A stretch of DNA of 54,492 bases, from assembly GCA_009777355.1 (NCBI GenBank), contig WRMA01000003.1:1-54492 (forward strand), read 5' to 3'. Below the pieces are notes generated by a model that worked only from the letters and a program-made list of their open reading frames with translations, did not search any database and was not told the DNA's origin. Both the position numbers and the translations under genes were made by a program. Below are positions 26,607-35,892 of this stretch, in pieces. Numbering within the stretch: the first letter of the stretch is position 1; each line of letters begins with the position of its first letter. This DNA is from Oscillospiraceae bacterium (lineage in GTDB: Bacteria > Bacillota > Clostridia > Oscillospirales > WRJC01).

Positions 26607-27335
26607 ATGATAAGAAATATATTTTTGGACGCGGGCTATACCCTTGTTTATCCGAAGGCTCACTCCTGGTTCTATCCTACGGATTTTTTTGATTACTGCC
26701 CTCAAGATTTATTTTTAGAAATAGAAAAAAGCGAAAAATATAAAGAATTATATCTTGAAGGCTATAAGTTTCTTGACGAAAATCATTTGCTGAAAGACGA
26801 AAACGACGAATGTGAAGTCTTTGCCGGTTTCTATAAAATTATTCTAACGGCTTTTCCCGAGCTTGAAATCGGCGAAGATAAAATTAAAAAAATAGCGGAG
26901 AGTATCGTTTTTAACTATGATAAGTTTAATTTATACGGCGACGTGAAAATTATGCTTGACAAATGGAAAAGCGATGATTATAAGCTTGGGATAATATCGG
27001 ACACCTGGCCGTCTCTTGTCGGCTGCTTTAAAAATCTCGGGATTTATGATTATTTCGACGTATTTGTGATGTCGTGCGATTACGGGGTCTGGAAGCCTCA
27101 CGAAAAAATGTATCTTTCGGCTCTCGGGCCGTTAAACGCAAGGGGCGAAGAATCTGTTTTTATAGACGATTATATAGAAAATCTCGACGGGGCGTCGAAA
27201 TTTTCTATAAACCCCGTTCAAATCGCGAGAAAAGGCAATAGTTTTTCCGGAGAGTTTAATAAATCAAAAGAGGAAAAGTACCCGAAATTTGAAAATCTTC
27301 CGGAAATTGACGGATATATATCGAATATTTCGTAA
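26607..27335 (+). CDS. HAD-superfamily hydrolase
   Basis: The 242-residue protein shows the four HAD motifs: LDAGYTLVYP with the nucleophile aspartate, IISDTWPSL with the serine/threonine-type motif II region, WKPHEKMY with the lysine, and FIDDYIENLDGA with the acidic pair. The cap between residues 20 and 100 is helical (C1 type). Substrates of such phosphatases vary widely and none can be named. It starts 16 bases after the str-operon terminator. It may be transcribed weakly through it or from an unseen promoter. It precedes pgk on the same strand. Confidence 0.82.
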   Translation: MIRNIFLDAGYTLVYPKAHSWFYPTDFFDYCPQDLFLEIEKSEKYKELYLEGYKFLDENHLLKDENDECEVFAGFYKIILTAFPELEIGEDKIKKIAESIVFNYDKFNLYGDVKIMLDKWKSDDYKLGIISDTWPSLVGCFKNLGIYDYFDVFVMSCDYGVWKPHEKMYLSALGPLNARGEESVFIDDYIENLDGASKFSINPVQIARKGNSFSGEFNKSKEEKYPKFENLPEIDGYISNIS

Positions 27336-27453
27336 AAATATAAATAAATTCAAAATTTTGTTACAATTTTAACGAAAATTGCGTGTATAATATAATAGTT
27401 GTTAATAATCTAAACATAACTAATAAAATTAAAATACGAGGTGTATAAAAAAA

Positions 27454-28644
27454 ATGCAGGCGCTGAATAAAAAAACAATAGAAGACATAAACGCGCGGGG
27501 GAAAAAAGTTTTGGTACGCTGCGATTTCAACGTGCCGATAAGCGGCGGTAAAATCGACGACGTAAAGAGAATCGCCGAATCGCTCCCGACAATCAAATAT
27601 CTTGCGGGAGAAGGAGCGAGGGTTATACTGTGCTCTCATCTGGGACGTCCTAAGGGCAGGTTCGACCCGAAATTTTCGCTTAAAATAGTCGCGGAGAAGC
27701 TCGCGGAGCTTCTGGGTCAAACCGTCGCGATGGCTTCGGACGTTATCGGCGAGGACGCGAAGGCGAAGGCTTCGGCCCTTAAAGACGGGGAAATCATGCT
27801 TCTCGAAAACGTGAGATTTCACGACGAGGAAGAAAAGAACGACCCCGAGTTTTCAAAGTCGCTGGCTTCGCTCGCGGAAATTTACGTAAACGACGCTTTC
27901 GGCACGGCGCACAGGGCGCACAGCTCGACTGCGGGAGTCGCGGCTTATCTGCCGGCAGTCGCGGGGTATTTAATAAATAAAGAGATTTCAGTTATGGGCG
28001 GCGCGCTTTCAGAACCGAAAAAGCCGTTCGTCGCAATACTCGGCGGAGCGAAGGTGTCCGATAAAATCGGAGTAATAAATAATCTTTTGGGTAAAGTGGA
28101 CGCTCTGCTTATCGGCGGCGCGATGACCTATACTTTCGTCAAGGCGAACGGAGGTCAGATAGGCTACTCCCTCTGCGAAAACGATAAGTTATATACCGCG
28201 AGGGAAATCGTCGAAAAAGCAAAGGAAGCGAACGTCAGGCTGCTTCTTCCAATCGACCATTTAGCCGCGGACGCTTTCAAAAACGACGCGAACCAAAAAG
28301 AATGTTTCGGCGCGTGCATACCGGACGGATGGCAGGGTATGGACATAGGACCCGAAACGGTTAATTTATATTCGGGCGTCATAAAAGAAGCCGCGACTAT
28401 AATCTGGAACGGGCCTATGGGGGTTTTCGAGTTTGACAATTTCGCGAACGGAACAAAAGAAATCGCCAGGGCGATTTCGGAGAGCGGCGCGGTTTCGATT
28501 ATCGGCGGCGGCGATTCTGCGGCGGCTGTGGAAAAAATGGGATACGCGGACAAAGTCACGCATATATCGACCGGCGGCGGAGCGGCCCTCGAGTTTCTAG
28601 AAGGTTTGGAACTTCCCGGTATCGCGTGTTTAAACGACAGATAA
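27454..28644 (+). CDS. pgk: Phosphoglycerate kinase
   Basis: Glycolytic enzyme that makes ATP from 1,3-bisphosphoglycerate. The 396 residues have the substrate-binding [13 protein letters not shown] and [10 protein letters not shown] at the N-terminus, [11 protein letters not shown] in the hinge region, and [13 protein letters not shown] at the nucleotide site. It is not linked to gap, which lies 9 kb away, unlike the gap-pgk-tpi order common in Firmicutes. A possible promoter (TTACAA, then TGTATAAT) lies just upstream but is weak. The gene ends 8 bases from the converging ispDF gene with no clear terminator between. Confidence 0.97.
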   Translation: MQALNKKTIEDINARGKKVLVRCDFNVPISGGKIDDVKRIAESLPTIKYLAGEGARVILCSHLGRPKGRFDPKFSLKIVAEKLAELLGQTVAMASDVIGEDAKAKASALKDGEIMLLENVRFHDEEEKNDPEFSKSLASLAEIYVNDAFGTAHRAHSSTAGVAAYLPAVAGYLINKEISVMGGALSEPKKPFVAILGGAKVSDKIGVINNLLGKVDALLIGGAMTYTFVKANGGQIGYSLCENDKLYTAREIVEKAKEANVRLLLPIDHLAADAFKNDANQKECFGACIPDGWQGMDIGPETVNLYSGVIKEAATIIWNGPMGVFEFDNFANGTKEIARAISESGAVSIIGGGDSAAAVEKMGYADKVTHISTGGGAALEFLEGLELPGIACLNDR

Positions 28645-28652
28645 TTTAAGAT

Positions 28653-29870
28653 TTATATTTTGGCCAGCAGACAGACCGAGTGGGCGGCTATGCCGGTTTT
28701 GTTGCCGGTAAAACCGAGGCGCTCTTCTGTTTTCGCCTTGATATTTATATCAGACTCCGGGATTTTCAGAACCCCGCTTAAATTTCTGCGTATCGCGGCT
28801 TTATAGTCTGATAGTTTCGGCTCCTGTAAAACAACGGTACAGTCGATATTTGAAATCGTATAATTATAGTCTTTCTGTATAAGCTCCGAGATTTGTTTTA
28901 ATAAAACTTCGGAGCTTATATTTTTATACTTATCGAGATTATCGGGGAAAAATTCGCCTATATCCCCGAGTCCGGCCGCTCCAAGAAGCGAATCTATAAC
29001 CGCGTGAATTAAAACGTCCGCGTCCGAATGTCCAATCAGACCGATATTATTATTGGGGATTTCGATTCCTCCCAGTATTAATTTGCGGTTTTCAGAAAGC
29101 CGGTGAACGTCGTATCCGTGACCTGTTCTATATTTAATATATTTATCCTGATTTAAAAATTCCAAGTCCTGCCTGTCCGTTATTTTTATATTATATCTCG
29201 ACGTTTCGACGATATTAACTATATGCCCGGAATTTTCGACTATTGCGCAGTCGTCGGTTATATTACTAATATTATCTTCTATGCATTTATTTAAAGCGTT
29301 TATATATAGATTTTTTCCGAAAATCTGCGGCGTTTGAACAGAGTATAATAAATTTCTGTCGGCCGTTCCGGTTATATTATTACGGGAATCTGCAAATTTA
29401 ATTGTGTCCGTTATTTTTGTTCCCGCAGTCGCCGCCCCCGTTTCAAAAGCTTTAAGCAAAACTTTTTCTATGTCTTGTTCTGAAATAAAGCATCTCGCGC
29501 CGTCGTGAACCGCGATAAAGTCTATATCTTCGCCGACTTTTTCAACCGCTTTCGCGACAGACTCGAGACGGGTTTCACCCCCGGGAATTATATTTTTGAC
29601 TTTCTTAAATTTATTTTTGTTTATAATCTCACGTATTTTTTCCGTGTCTTCGGGTCTTGACGCTATAATTATCTCGTTTATATAACCGCATAACTCAAAG
29701 ACCGTCAGAGTTTTTTCAATAACGGTCTTTTTGTTATTATTTTGATTCGTTTCTATTTCTATAAACTGCTTTGACTGCCCTGAATCGTCAAAGCCCATGC
29801 GCGAGCTTTTTCCCGCCGCCGCAATAATCGCGCAGACTTTATAATTATTATAATTATTCAGAGTCCGCAT
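28653..29870 (-). CDS. ispDF: Bifunctional IspD/IspF: 2-C-methyl-D-erythritol 4-phosphate cytidylyltransferase and 2,4-cyclodiphosphate synthase
   Basis: MEP isoprenoid pathway. Residues 1 to about 240 are IspD (CAIIAAAGKSSRMG, VHDGARCFI, ITDDCAIVE). Residues about 250-405 are IspF (GHGYDVHRL with metal ligands, HSDADVLIHAVIDSLLG, IKAKTEERLGF). The start used is the ATG at 29870 with GGGG upstream. The ORF-track TTG at 29876 adds two residues. It overlaps the end of the vorC-like gene by 17 bases and is thus tied to that operon. The remaining enzyme IspE, which acts between the two activities, is encoded 15 kb away. Confidence 0.95.
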   Translation of the reverse strand: MRTLNNYNNYKVCAIIAAAGKSSRMGFDDSGQSKQFIEIETNQNNNKKTVIEKTLTVFELCGYINEIIIASRPEDTEKIREIINKNKFKKVKNIIPGGETRLESVAKAVEKVGEDIDFIAVHDGARCFISEQDIEKVLLKAFETGAATAGTKITDTIKFADSRNNITGTADRNLLYSVQTPQIFGKNLYINALNKCIEDNISNITDDCAIVENSGHIVNIVETSRYNIKITDRQDLEFLNQDKYIKYRTGHGYDVHRLSENRKLILGGIEIPNNNIGLIGHSDADVLIHAVIDSLLGAAGLGDIGEFFPDNLDKYKNISSEVLLKQISELIQKDYNYTISNIDCTVVLQEPKLSDYKAAIRRNLSGVLKIPESDINIKAKTEERLGFTGNKTGIAAHSVCLLAKI

Positions 29871-30408
29871 AATCAAACCCCAGTTTAAGAGCTTTTATAT
29901 TCATGTCAAGCAAGCGTTTTTTTGATTCGGGCAGACTTTTTTCGAGAGACGCCGCGAACTCGTCGAACGTGAAAATTCCGGTCGCCGAAATTAATTTGCC
30001 GAGCATTATAACATTCATCGGAACATTATGTTCATATGACAAATCAGTCGCTGGGATATAATATTTATTTATATCTTCTCTTTCGCTTTTTTCGCTCACG
30101 AGAGAACTGTTGCAGATTAAACAGCCGTCTTTTGCGATTGTTTTGTGAAACTTCAAATAAGACGGCAGATTCATGGCGATGAGAATATCCGGATTATCAG
30201 TCACCGGGGAGCCCATATCGCCGTCTGAAATTATAACCGTGCAGTTTGACGTTCCGCCGCGCATTTCCGCTCCGTACGACGGTATGCAGCTCACTTTTTT
30301 GTCCAGATACATTCCCGTAAGAGCGAGCTGTTTCCCTATGAACTGAACCCCCTGACCTCCAAACCCCGCCGCTATAATACTATATGTTTTAATTTTATTT
30401 TCAGGCAT
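29854..30408 (-). CDS. vorC: 2-oxoacid:ferredoxin oxidoreductase, gamma subunit
   Basis: The 184-residue protein matches the gamma domain of pyruvate/2-oxoacid:ferredoxin oxidoreductases: [18 protein letters not shown] near the N-terminus, [16 protein letters not shown], and [16 protein letters not shown]. With the alpha, beta and ferredoxin-like delta subunits upstream it forms a four-part enzyme that oxidises 2-oxoacids to acyl-CoA and reduces ferredoxin. It overlaps the beta gene by 8 bases. The sequence cannot firmly separate the branched-chain (Vor) from the 2-oxoglutarate (Kor) type. Confidence 0.88.
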   Translation of the reverse strand: MPENKIKTYSIIAAGFGGQGVQFIGKQLALTGMYLDKKVSCIPSYGAEMRGGTSNCTVIISDGDMGSPVTDNPDILIAMNLPSYLKFHKTIAKDGCLICNSSLVSEKSEREDINKYYIPATDLSYEHNVPMNVIMLGKLISATGIFTFDEFAASLEKSLPESKKRLLDMNIKALKLGFDYADSE

Positions 30409-31168
30409 TATTTTCCACCTCCGGTTTTTTATTTAATTCTATGTCTTTATAAACCCCAATCGGATAATACGGCATTAGATTCGTTCTCATCCATTCGAGC
30501 GATTCGACAGGAGATTTACCCCAGTTAGTCGGACAGTTAGATAATACTTCGACAATAGTAAAGCCTTTTTTCGCGATTTGATACTCGAACGCTTTTTTAA
30601 TCGCTTTTTTTGCGGCGCGTATATTTTTAACGCAGTCCGCCGAAACCCTTTCGGCGTAGGCCACGCCGTCGAGAGTAGAAAGCATTTCGCATACTCTTAT
30701 GGGCAGCCCCTGAATTTCGGCCTTTCTGCCGTAGGGCGACGTACTCGTGACTTGTCCGGGCATCGTCGTCGGAGCCATCTGACCTCCGGTCATGCCGTAA
30801 ATCGCGTTATTTATAAATATAACCGTGATATTCTCGCCTCTGGCGGCGGCGTGAACGGTTTCTGCCGTGCCTATAGCGGCGAGGTCTCCGTCTCCCTGAT
30901 AAGTGAACACGGCGTTTTCGGGATGAACTCTCTTAACTCCCGTCGCGACCGCCGGAGCTCTGCCGTGGGGCGACTGAATCATGTCGCAGTTAAAATAATT
31001 ATACGCGAAAACCGAACAGCCGACCGGCGCGATACCGACCGTTTTTCCTCTTATTTCAAGCTCGTCGAGAACCTCGGCGACCAGTCTGTGAACAACCCCG
31101 TGCATACAGCCGGAGCAGTAGTGAAACTCCCTGTCCGTCAGTGATTTTGGTCTGTCAAATACAACCAT
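30401..31168 (-). CDS. vorA: 2-oxoacid:ferredoxin oxidoreductase, beta (thiamine diphosphate) subunit
   Basis: The 255-residue protein carries the TPP-binding GDGDLAAIGTAETVHA and the following NNAIYGMTGGQMAPTT. FHYCSGCMHGVVHRL at the N-terminus has the CxGC cysteines that may help hold a cluster. AGGAG lies 10 bases before the ATG. A 128-base gap, unusually long for this operon, separates it from the alpha gene upstream. The gamma gene overlaps its end. Confidence 0.9.
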   Translation of the reverse strand: MVVFDRPKSLTDREFHYCSGCMHGVVHRLVAEVLDELEIRGKTVGIAPVGCSVFAYNYFNCDMIQSPHGRAPAVATGVKRVHPENAVFTYQGDGDLAAIGTAETVHAAARGENITVIFINNAIYGMTGGQMAPTTMPGQVTSTSPYGRKAEIQGLPIRVCEMLSTLDGVAYAERVSADCVKNIRAAKKAIKKAFEYQIAKKGFTIVEVLSNCPTNWGKSPVESLEWMRTNLMPYYPIGVYKDIELNKKPEVENNA

Positions 31169-31296
31169 CTTTATTTATCTCCTATGTTTTAATTTTTAAA
31201 AATTATAATTATTTTAATTAATCCAGAAAATAAAATATATCTTCGGATTTAATATTTATTTCGGGGAATAATTCCGGAAATAAATTATCTATAATA

Positions 31297-32358
31297 CTAC
31301 TCCTCCAAAACTTTCGCCGCCGCGTTATATATCTCCTCGGGAGTCGTGATAATCCCGCCGGTACGTCCGAAGAAATCAACGGGTTTTTTACACCCCGCCG
31401 CGAGCCTGACGTCGTCTGTCATCTGTCCCATGTTTAACTCGCTGACTAAAAATCTCTTTGCGGTTTCCGCAATCTCCCCGAGCCTTCCGGACGGGAACGG
31501 CGAAAGGGTCACCGGTCTGAAATATCCCGCTTTTACGCCTTTGTCTTTAAGCATATTCACCGCGACTTTCGCTATTCTCGAGACGATTCCGTAAGACACT
31601 ATCACTATGTCCGCGTCTTCAGTATCAAATTCTTCGTATCTGACTTCTTTTTCGTCTATAATATTATATTTATTTTTATATCTCTCAAGCACGGCGGCTT
31701 CCAAATCTTTCGGGTCAAGATAGAGCGAGTTTATAATATTCGGCGGACGCTTGTCCGAGTGACCGGCCGCGGCCCATGTTTTTTCGGGCGGCTTATTAAT
31801 TTTTAATTTGCCGAAATCCACCGGTTCCATCATCTGACCCAGAGCGCCGTCCGTAAGTATCATGACCGGAGTCCTGTACAGGTCCGCCAAATCGAACGCG
31901 AGAACCGTATGCTCGGCTATTTCCTGAACTGAGTTGGGCGCGAGGACTATAAGCCTCATATCTCCGTGACCCATAGCCTTAGTCGCCTGATGATAATCCG
32001 ACTGCGCGGGCTGGATTCCTCCGAGTCCGGGACCTCCTCTCTGAACGTTCGCGATAACGCACGGCAAATCCGACCCGGCAATATATGATATCCCCTCCGT
32101 TTTAAGGCTGATTCCCGGGCTTGACGACGAGGTGAAAACCCTCGCTCCCGCCGCGGACGCTCCCAGAACCATATTTATTGCCGCGATTTCGCTTTCAGCC
32201 TGCAGGGAAAACCCGCCGGCCTGCGGCATTCTCGCCGCCATATATTCGGCAATCTCGTTCTGAGGCGTTATGGGGTAGCCGAAATAATACCGGCATCCGC
32301 ATTTTATCGCCGCCTCGCTCATTGCCTCGTTGCCTTTCATCAAAACCATTTCCGACAT
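31297..32358 (-). CDS. vorB: 2-oxoacid:ferredoxin oxidoreductase, alpha subunit (VorB type)
   Basis: The 353-residue protein has the pyrimidine-binding part of the TPP enzyme: KCGCRYYFGYPITPQNEI, ESEIAAINMVLGASAAG and SSSSPGISLKTEGISY. The C-terminal domain (VSELNMGQMTDDVRLAAG) is the transketolase-like CoA/partner region. It most resembles proteins annotated as 3-methyl-2-oxobutanoate dehydrogenase VorB, so branched 2-oxoacids from valine, leucine and isoleucine are the likely substrates. It lies between the ferredoxin-like gene and the beta gene. Confidence 0.88.
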   Translation of the reverse strand: MSEMVLMKGNEAMSEAAIKCGCRYYFGYPITPQNEIAEYMAARMPQAGGFSLQAESEIAAINMVLGASAAGARVFTSSSSPGISLKTEGISYIAGSDLPCVIANVQRGGPGLGGIQPAQSDYHQATKAMGHGDMRLIVLAPNSVQEIAEHTVLAFDLADLYRTPVMILTDGALGQMMEPVDFGKLKINKPPEKTWAAAGHSDKRPPNIINSLYLDPKDLEAAVLERYKNKYNIIDEKEVRYEEFDTEDADIVIVSYGIVSRIAKVAVNMLKDKGVKAGYFRPVTLSPFPSGRLGEIAETAKRFLVSELNMGQMTDDVRLAAGCKKPVDFFGRTGGIITTPEEIYNAAAKVLEE

Positions 32359-32411
32359 TTACTTTTATCCTCCAAAAATCTTAAACTATTATTTTTATCG
32401 TTTTTCTTTTG

Positions 32412-32442
32412 TTACTTTTCTTTTTTCGTAAAAAGAAAAGTA
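32412..32442 (-). repeat. TTACTTTTC hairpin element, copy R6b (behind a ferredoxin gene)
   Basis: On the minus strand TTACTTTTCTTTTT, a short loop and the inverse arm, with the same ACAAAAGAAAAAC tail as the other copies. It begins one base behind the TAA of the ferredoxin-like gene and lies ahead of vorB. Confidence 0.83.
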
Positions 32443-32443
32443 A

Positions 32444-32650
32444 TTATTTATTAACCGTAATAACTATGTGCGGGCAGACGACCGCGCACATCGCGCAGGA
32501 TATGCAGGAGTCCGGGTCGGTTACTCCTACCGGGTGATAGCCTTTTTTGTTTATTTTGTTTTTGTCAGTCTCAAGAATTTTCTTCGGGCAGACTGTTATA
32601 CAGATTTCGCACGCTTTGCATTTTTCTTCGTCTATAACAATTTTTTTCAT
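32444..32650 (-). CDS. 2[4Fe-4S] ferredoxin-like delta subunit of the 2-oxoacid oxidoreductase
   Basis: The 68-residue protein has two complete cluster motifs, CKACEICITVCPKKI and CISCAMCAVVCPH, each CxxCxxCxxxC followed by CP. The position directly before vorB marks it as the delta subunit passing electrons from the TPP site to free ferredoxin. It is followed at once by the R6b hairpin, which could dampen read-through into vorB or trim the message. Confidence 0.92.
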   Translation of the reverse strand: MKKIVIDEEKCKACEICITVCPKKILETDKNKINKKGYHPVGVTDPDSCISCAMCAVVCPHIVITVNK

Positions 32651-32700
32651 AATAAATATTATTCCTTTCGTTTATTTTTTATATATTTTTTTATTTTTTA

Positions 32701-33417
32701 TCAAAACAATTTCTTCGTGTAATTTTTGATTCTGAATATATTATACTCCGGTCTGCCGGAAAAATCAAGAGTTTTATCGTCTGACATATAACTTGTTCCC
32801 AGCAGCGGGACTTTGAGCAGAGCGCTTGTCCCTTCTGCGTACCCTATAGAATCCAGAATCTCTTTTTTTGTCGTCATTACCCCGATATTGCTGTTGTTTA
32901 TAACGGAAGTTATTTTAAGATTAGATTTATATTCTATAGATTCCGCCAGAGCCGCGGCGCTTTTTGCTTCGCCCGTTAAATTCCTGTACTTGTTTATAAC
33001 GTAAATCGTCTCGACCGTTCTGCAGTCCTCGCGTTTTATATGCCCGGAGAGCATACCCAGAATCACCGCGCCGTTAGCGTCTCCCCCGACGTCTATTATC
33101 GTATGTCTTCCCACGCCCGTTCCCGAAAAAGCAGAGTAGACCTCCGGGGGAAGAGTCGAAATATCGACGTTTGTGTTCGCGAACTCCGGGGCTATAACGT
33201 CAATATCATATTCTTTCAGTTCTTTTATATTATCGGCGCTTCTGAAATACGGGTTTACCATGTCCAAATCAAAGAGAGTATAAGAAACCCCCGCAAATTT
33301 TTTTAACTTAACGGCAAGATTAAGCGCGATATTAGTTTTGCCCGCGCCGTAATGCCCGCAGATTATTATTATTTTCTTCTCCGACAAATAATTTATCAGA
33401 TTTTCTATATCTTTCAT
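32701..33417 (-). CDS. ParA/MinD-like P-loop ATP-binding protein
   Basis: The 238-residue protein has an N-terminal Walker A CGHYGAGKTNIALNLA, DLDMVNPYFRSADN at the switch region, and IIDVGGDANGAVILG as Walker B. This is like nucleotide-binding proteins of the ParA/NifH class. It is not a chromosome-partitioning ParA: there is no partner ParB or DNA-binding domain. It heads the gene run with the ferredoxin and vor subunits, 50 bases apart. It could help assemble or control that enzyme, which is inference. The protein is cytosolic. Confidence 0.7.
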   Translation of the reverse strand: MKDIENLINYLSEKKIIIICGHYGAGKTNIALNLAVKLKKFAGVSYTLFDLDMVNPYFRSADNIKELKEYDIDVIAPEFANTNVDISTLPPEVYSAFSGTGVGRHTIIDVGGDANGAVILGMLSGHIKREDCRTVETIYVINKYRNLTGEAKSAAALAESIEYKSNLKITSVINNSNIGVMTTKKEILDSIGYAEGTSALLKVPLLGTSYMSDDKTLDFSGRPEYNIFRIKNYTKKLF

Positions 33418-33421
33418 GAAT

Positions 33422-34393
33422 CTATATCAACTCCAGCGATTTTAAAATTAAACTCCCCGCAAAAACGGTAAACGGACAAATTATTGTCGTGACCGCGACG
33501 ATTTGCCCCGCGAGTTCATAGTCGCTCCGCATATTCTTCGCCATTATATAGCTGCCGACCGCAGTCGGCGCGGCGAACAGAACAAATATAACGACGAGCG
33601 CGGCGTCCCGGAATCCCAGCAATACCGCGGGAACTACGAAAACCGCCGGACATACCGCAGTTTTAAGCAGAGACGCAACCAGCGACAGTTTTATCTTGCC
33701 TTTCAATACCTCGAACTCTACTCCCGCCCCGAGGCTTATAAGCGCGAGAGGCGCGGCGGTCCCCGCGACGTAACCTATGCTTTTCTGAATCGCAAACGGA
33801 AAGGATATTTTGAGAAGCATAAACGGCACGGCGAGAAACAACGCGATAATAAGCGGGTTTTTCACGATTCCCAAAATTATTCTTCTCACGGTTTCCCGTT
33901 TTTTTGAATTATGATTATCGTCCGAGTTTACAGCGAGTATAATAACCGCGAGAGCGTTGAACAGAGGCAGCGCGAACGGCAGAATAAGAGCGGCCGTCTT
34001 CAGACCCGAATCGCCGAATAAATTCCCCGCGAGAGGCACTCCCAGAAGCGCGAAGTTCGGACGGCATACCCCCTGTATGAACGCTCCCCTCGACGCCCTC
34101 TTCTTTATGAAAACGGGCGCGGTTAAAATCAAAATAAAAAAAGCAAGCAATAATCCCGACATACAGTAAATAACAAGATTTATATTAAATATATCCCCGA
34201 CCTCCGCGCCGTAAAGTTCGCTGAAAATATACGTGGGGAGAGCGACGTGAAAAACAAACTTATCTATTTCGCTGAAAAATTCTTTAGGGTTTTTAAACAG
34301 CCCCGTTTTTCGCTGTTTGAGGCAGAACCCCAGAATCATCATAATAACGAGGGGGAATACCGCGTTTACGCTGAAAATTATACTATCAAGCAA
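33422..34393 (-). CDS. AEC-family (auxin efflux carrier) transporter
   Basis: The 323-residue protein has about 10 membrane spans in two halves with the NhaA-like inverted topology of the family. LPTYIFSELYG, CRPNFALLGVPLAGNLFG and the C-terminal FAAPTAVGSYIMAKNM match bacterial AEC members, many of which carry malate or other carboxylates. The stop lies 4 bases before the ParA-like gene, so it is translated with it. Its link to the 2-oxoacid operon makes export or import of an organic acid plausible, but the substrate is not shown by the sequence. Confidence 0.85.
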   Translation of the reverse strand: MLDSIIFSVNAVFPLVIMMILGFCLKQRKTGLFKNPKEFFSEIDKFVFHVALPTYIFSELYGAEVGDIFNINLVIYCMSGLLLAFFILILTAPVFIKKRASRGAFIQGVCRPNFALLGVPLAGNLFGDSGLKTAALILPFALPLFNALAVIILAVNSDDNHNSKKRETVRRIILGIVKNPLIIALFLAVPFMLLKISFPFAIQKSIGYVAGTAAPLALISLGAGVEFEVLKGKIKLSLVASLLKTAVCPAVFVVPAVLLGFRDAALVVIFVLFAAPTAVGSYIMAKNMRSDYELAGQIVAVTTIICPFTVFAGSLILKSLELI

Positions 34394-34432
34394 AATTTAC
34401 GCTCCCTGATTTTATATATTTATTTATTATTT

Positions 34433-35782
34433 TTAATCCCTGTAGAAATCGCTTAGAAACTCCCCGGGTATATGCTGAAGAATCAAATTTTTTATATAAT
34501 CGTACGAGAACGCCGAATCGAACAGCGCGACGCCGTGTTCGGCGGCGAGCTCTCTCGTGTAGTCTTCGAAGCTGTAAACGCTGAAATCCAGCCGTCCGTT
34601 CTGGAATCTGTAAACCGGGAGATACAAACCCGTTCTTCCCTGCTGATATCTGTAGTGCGTAATAACCGGAATAATTTTCACGTTTTCTATTTCTGTCCCG
34701 GTATCCCCGTCTTTCACTATATCGAACTCGAGAAGTCCTCCGACCATGTTTTTCGCGCCCAGCATACCCGATATTAAATTACCCAGAGAGTATGTAACGA
34801 GGGTTTTTTTACCGTCGGAACGTTCGAGCCATACCGTTTCCTGAAGGACGTGGGGATGCATGCCTATTATTACGTCGACCCCGTTCGCGGCCATCATTTC
34901 GGCGAGATTCTTCTGCGTTTGGTTTGCGTTAAAAACGTCCTCGTCTCCCCAGTGCATAACGACGAACAGCAAATCCGCAAGAGGGCGGGCGGCTTTCACC
35001 TGCCGTTCGACCGTCGCGTAATCTATAAACGGCGCGACCATTTCGCTTTCTTCGGGCAGATACATACCGTTCGCGCCGTAAGTATAGGACAGAAAAGCGA
35101 TTGACACCCCGTCCTTTTCGTATATTCTCACGGTTTCGAAATCCTGTCTGTTCCTGAAGCCTCCGAGCTGGAGAACGGGTTGGGTATCCCAGAAATCAAG
35201 TTGATTTTCATAGCCCTTCTCCCATTTGTCAAGCATGTGATTATTCGCTATGCTCACTATATTGAACCCGGCTTCCACGAGAGCGAAGGCGTTTTCTTTC
35301 GGGGTATTGAACATGGGATAGCCCGAGTAGCCGAACTCGCTGCCGGCAATCGGGGTTTCGGCGTTGACAAGGGCGATATCGGCGGCTTTTATTATATGGG
35401 ATATATTTTTATAAATATCGCCGAAGTTAAAAATCTCGTCGTCTTTCGCTTTCGCCATAGCGTCGTCGAGCATGACCGCGTGGACGATATTATCTCCCGC
35501 GGCGATAAATTTCAGCCTTGTTTTCCCGTCCGAATCAATTATATTATTATCGCCGTTATTATTATTATTATTATCGCCGCCGTCCGTACCGTCCGCGGGG
35601 ATTGTGCCGTCGCGCGGGTTTTCTTCGGGTTGTCCGGACGACTGTTCAGGACGGTCTGACGCGGGGATAAAACCCGAAAAGTCCGGGGGAGTTCCGGAAA
35701 CGCCGCCGCAGCCAGTAAAACCGAACGCGGCGATAACGGCGGTTAAAATAAGAAACGCCGGAATTTTAATAAATTTACTCAT
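34433..35782 (-). CDS. CapA-family lipoprotein (metallophosphatase-like)
   Basis: The 449-residue protein starts with a signal peptide and the lipobox FTGC near residue 25, followed by a Gly/Asn/Asp-rich linker of about 60 residues including a run of asparagines. The body is the CapA/PGA_cap domain: AAGDNIVHAVM, NAETPIAGS, IANNHMLDKW, MHWGDED and IGMHPHVLQE. The metal ligands of this phosphoesterase-like fold can all be located. CapA proteins take part in poly-gamma-glutamate or other envelope polymers, but single copies without capBC, as here, have unknown roles. It has its own consensus promoter. Confidence 0.88.
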   Translation of the reverse strand: MSKFIKIPAFLILTAVIAAFGFTGCGGVSGTPPDFSGFIPASDRPEQSSGQPEENPRDGTIPADGTDGGDNNNNNNGDNNIIDSDGKTRLKFIAAGDNIVHAVMLDDAMAKAKDDEIFNFGDIYKNISHIIKAADIALVNAETPIAGSEFGYSGYPMFNTPKENAFALVEAGFNIVSIANNHMLDKWEKGYENQLDFWDTQPVLQLGGFRNRQDFETVRIYEKDGVSIAFLSYTYGANGMYLPEESEMVAPFIDYATVERQVKAARPLADLLFVVMHWGDEDVFNANQTQKNLAEMMAANGVDVIIGMHPHVLQETVWLERSDGKKTLVTYSLGNLISGMLGAKNMVGGLLEFDIVKDGDTGTEIENVKIIPVITHYRYQQGRTGLYLPVYRFQNGRLDFSVYSFEDYTRELAAEHGVALFDSAFSYDYIKNLILQHIPGEFLSDFYRD

Positions 35783-35814
35783 AAAAATAACGCTCCAAAA
35801 TATATAATTATATT

Positions 35815-35843
35815 ATTATACAGCAAAATATTTTAATTGTCAA
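35815..35843 (-). promoter_or_regulatory. Promoter of the capA-like gene
   Basis: On the minus strand TTGACA (35843-35838), 17 bases, then TATAAT (35820-35815). This is a full consensus match about 33 bases ahead of the start codon. Confidence 0.75.
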
Positions 35844-35857
35844 CTTAAATTTTTTGC

Positions 35858-35886
35858 TTGACAGATGCGAATAATTATGATATAAT
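35858..35886 (+). promoter_or_regulatory. Promoter of small RNA A
   Basis: TTGACA (35858-35863), 17 bases, TATAAT (35881-35886), divergent from the capA-like promoter. The nearest ORF on this strand starts about 300 bases downstream, after several hairpins. Confidence 0.8.
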
Positions 35887-35892
35887 GGGGGT

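Noticed and set aside
31169-31296. Possible 26-codon peptide in the vorB-vorA gap (SIIDNLFPELFPEINIKSED...)
   Set aside because: The frame is open and amino-acid-like and follows GGAGGAG, but no ATG, GTG or TTG start is available. Too short to support.
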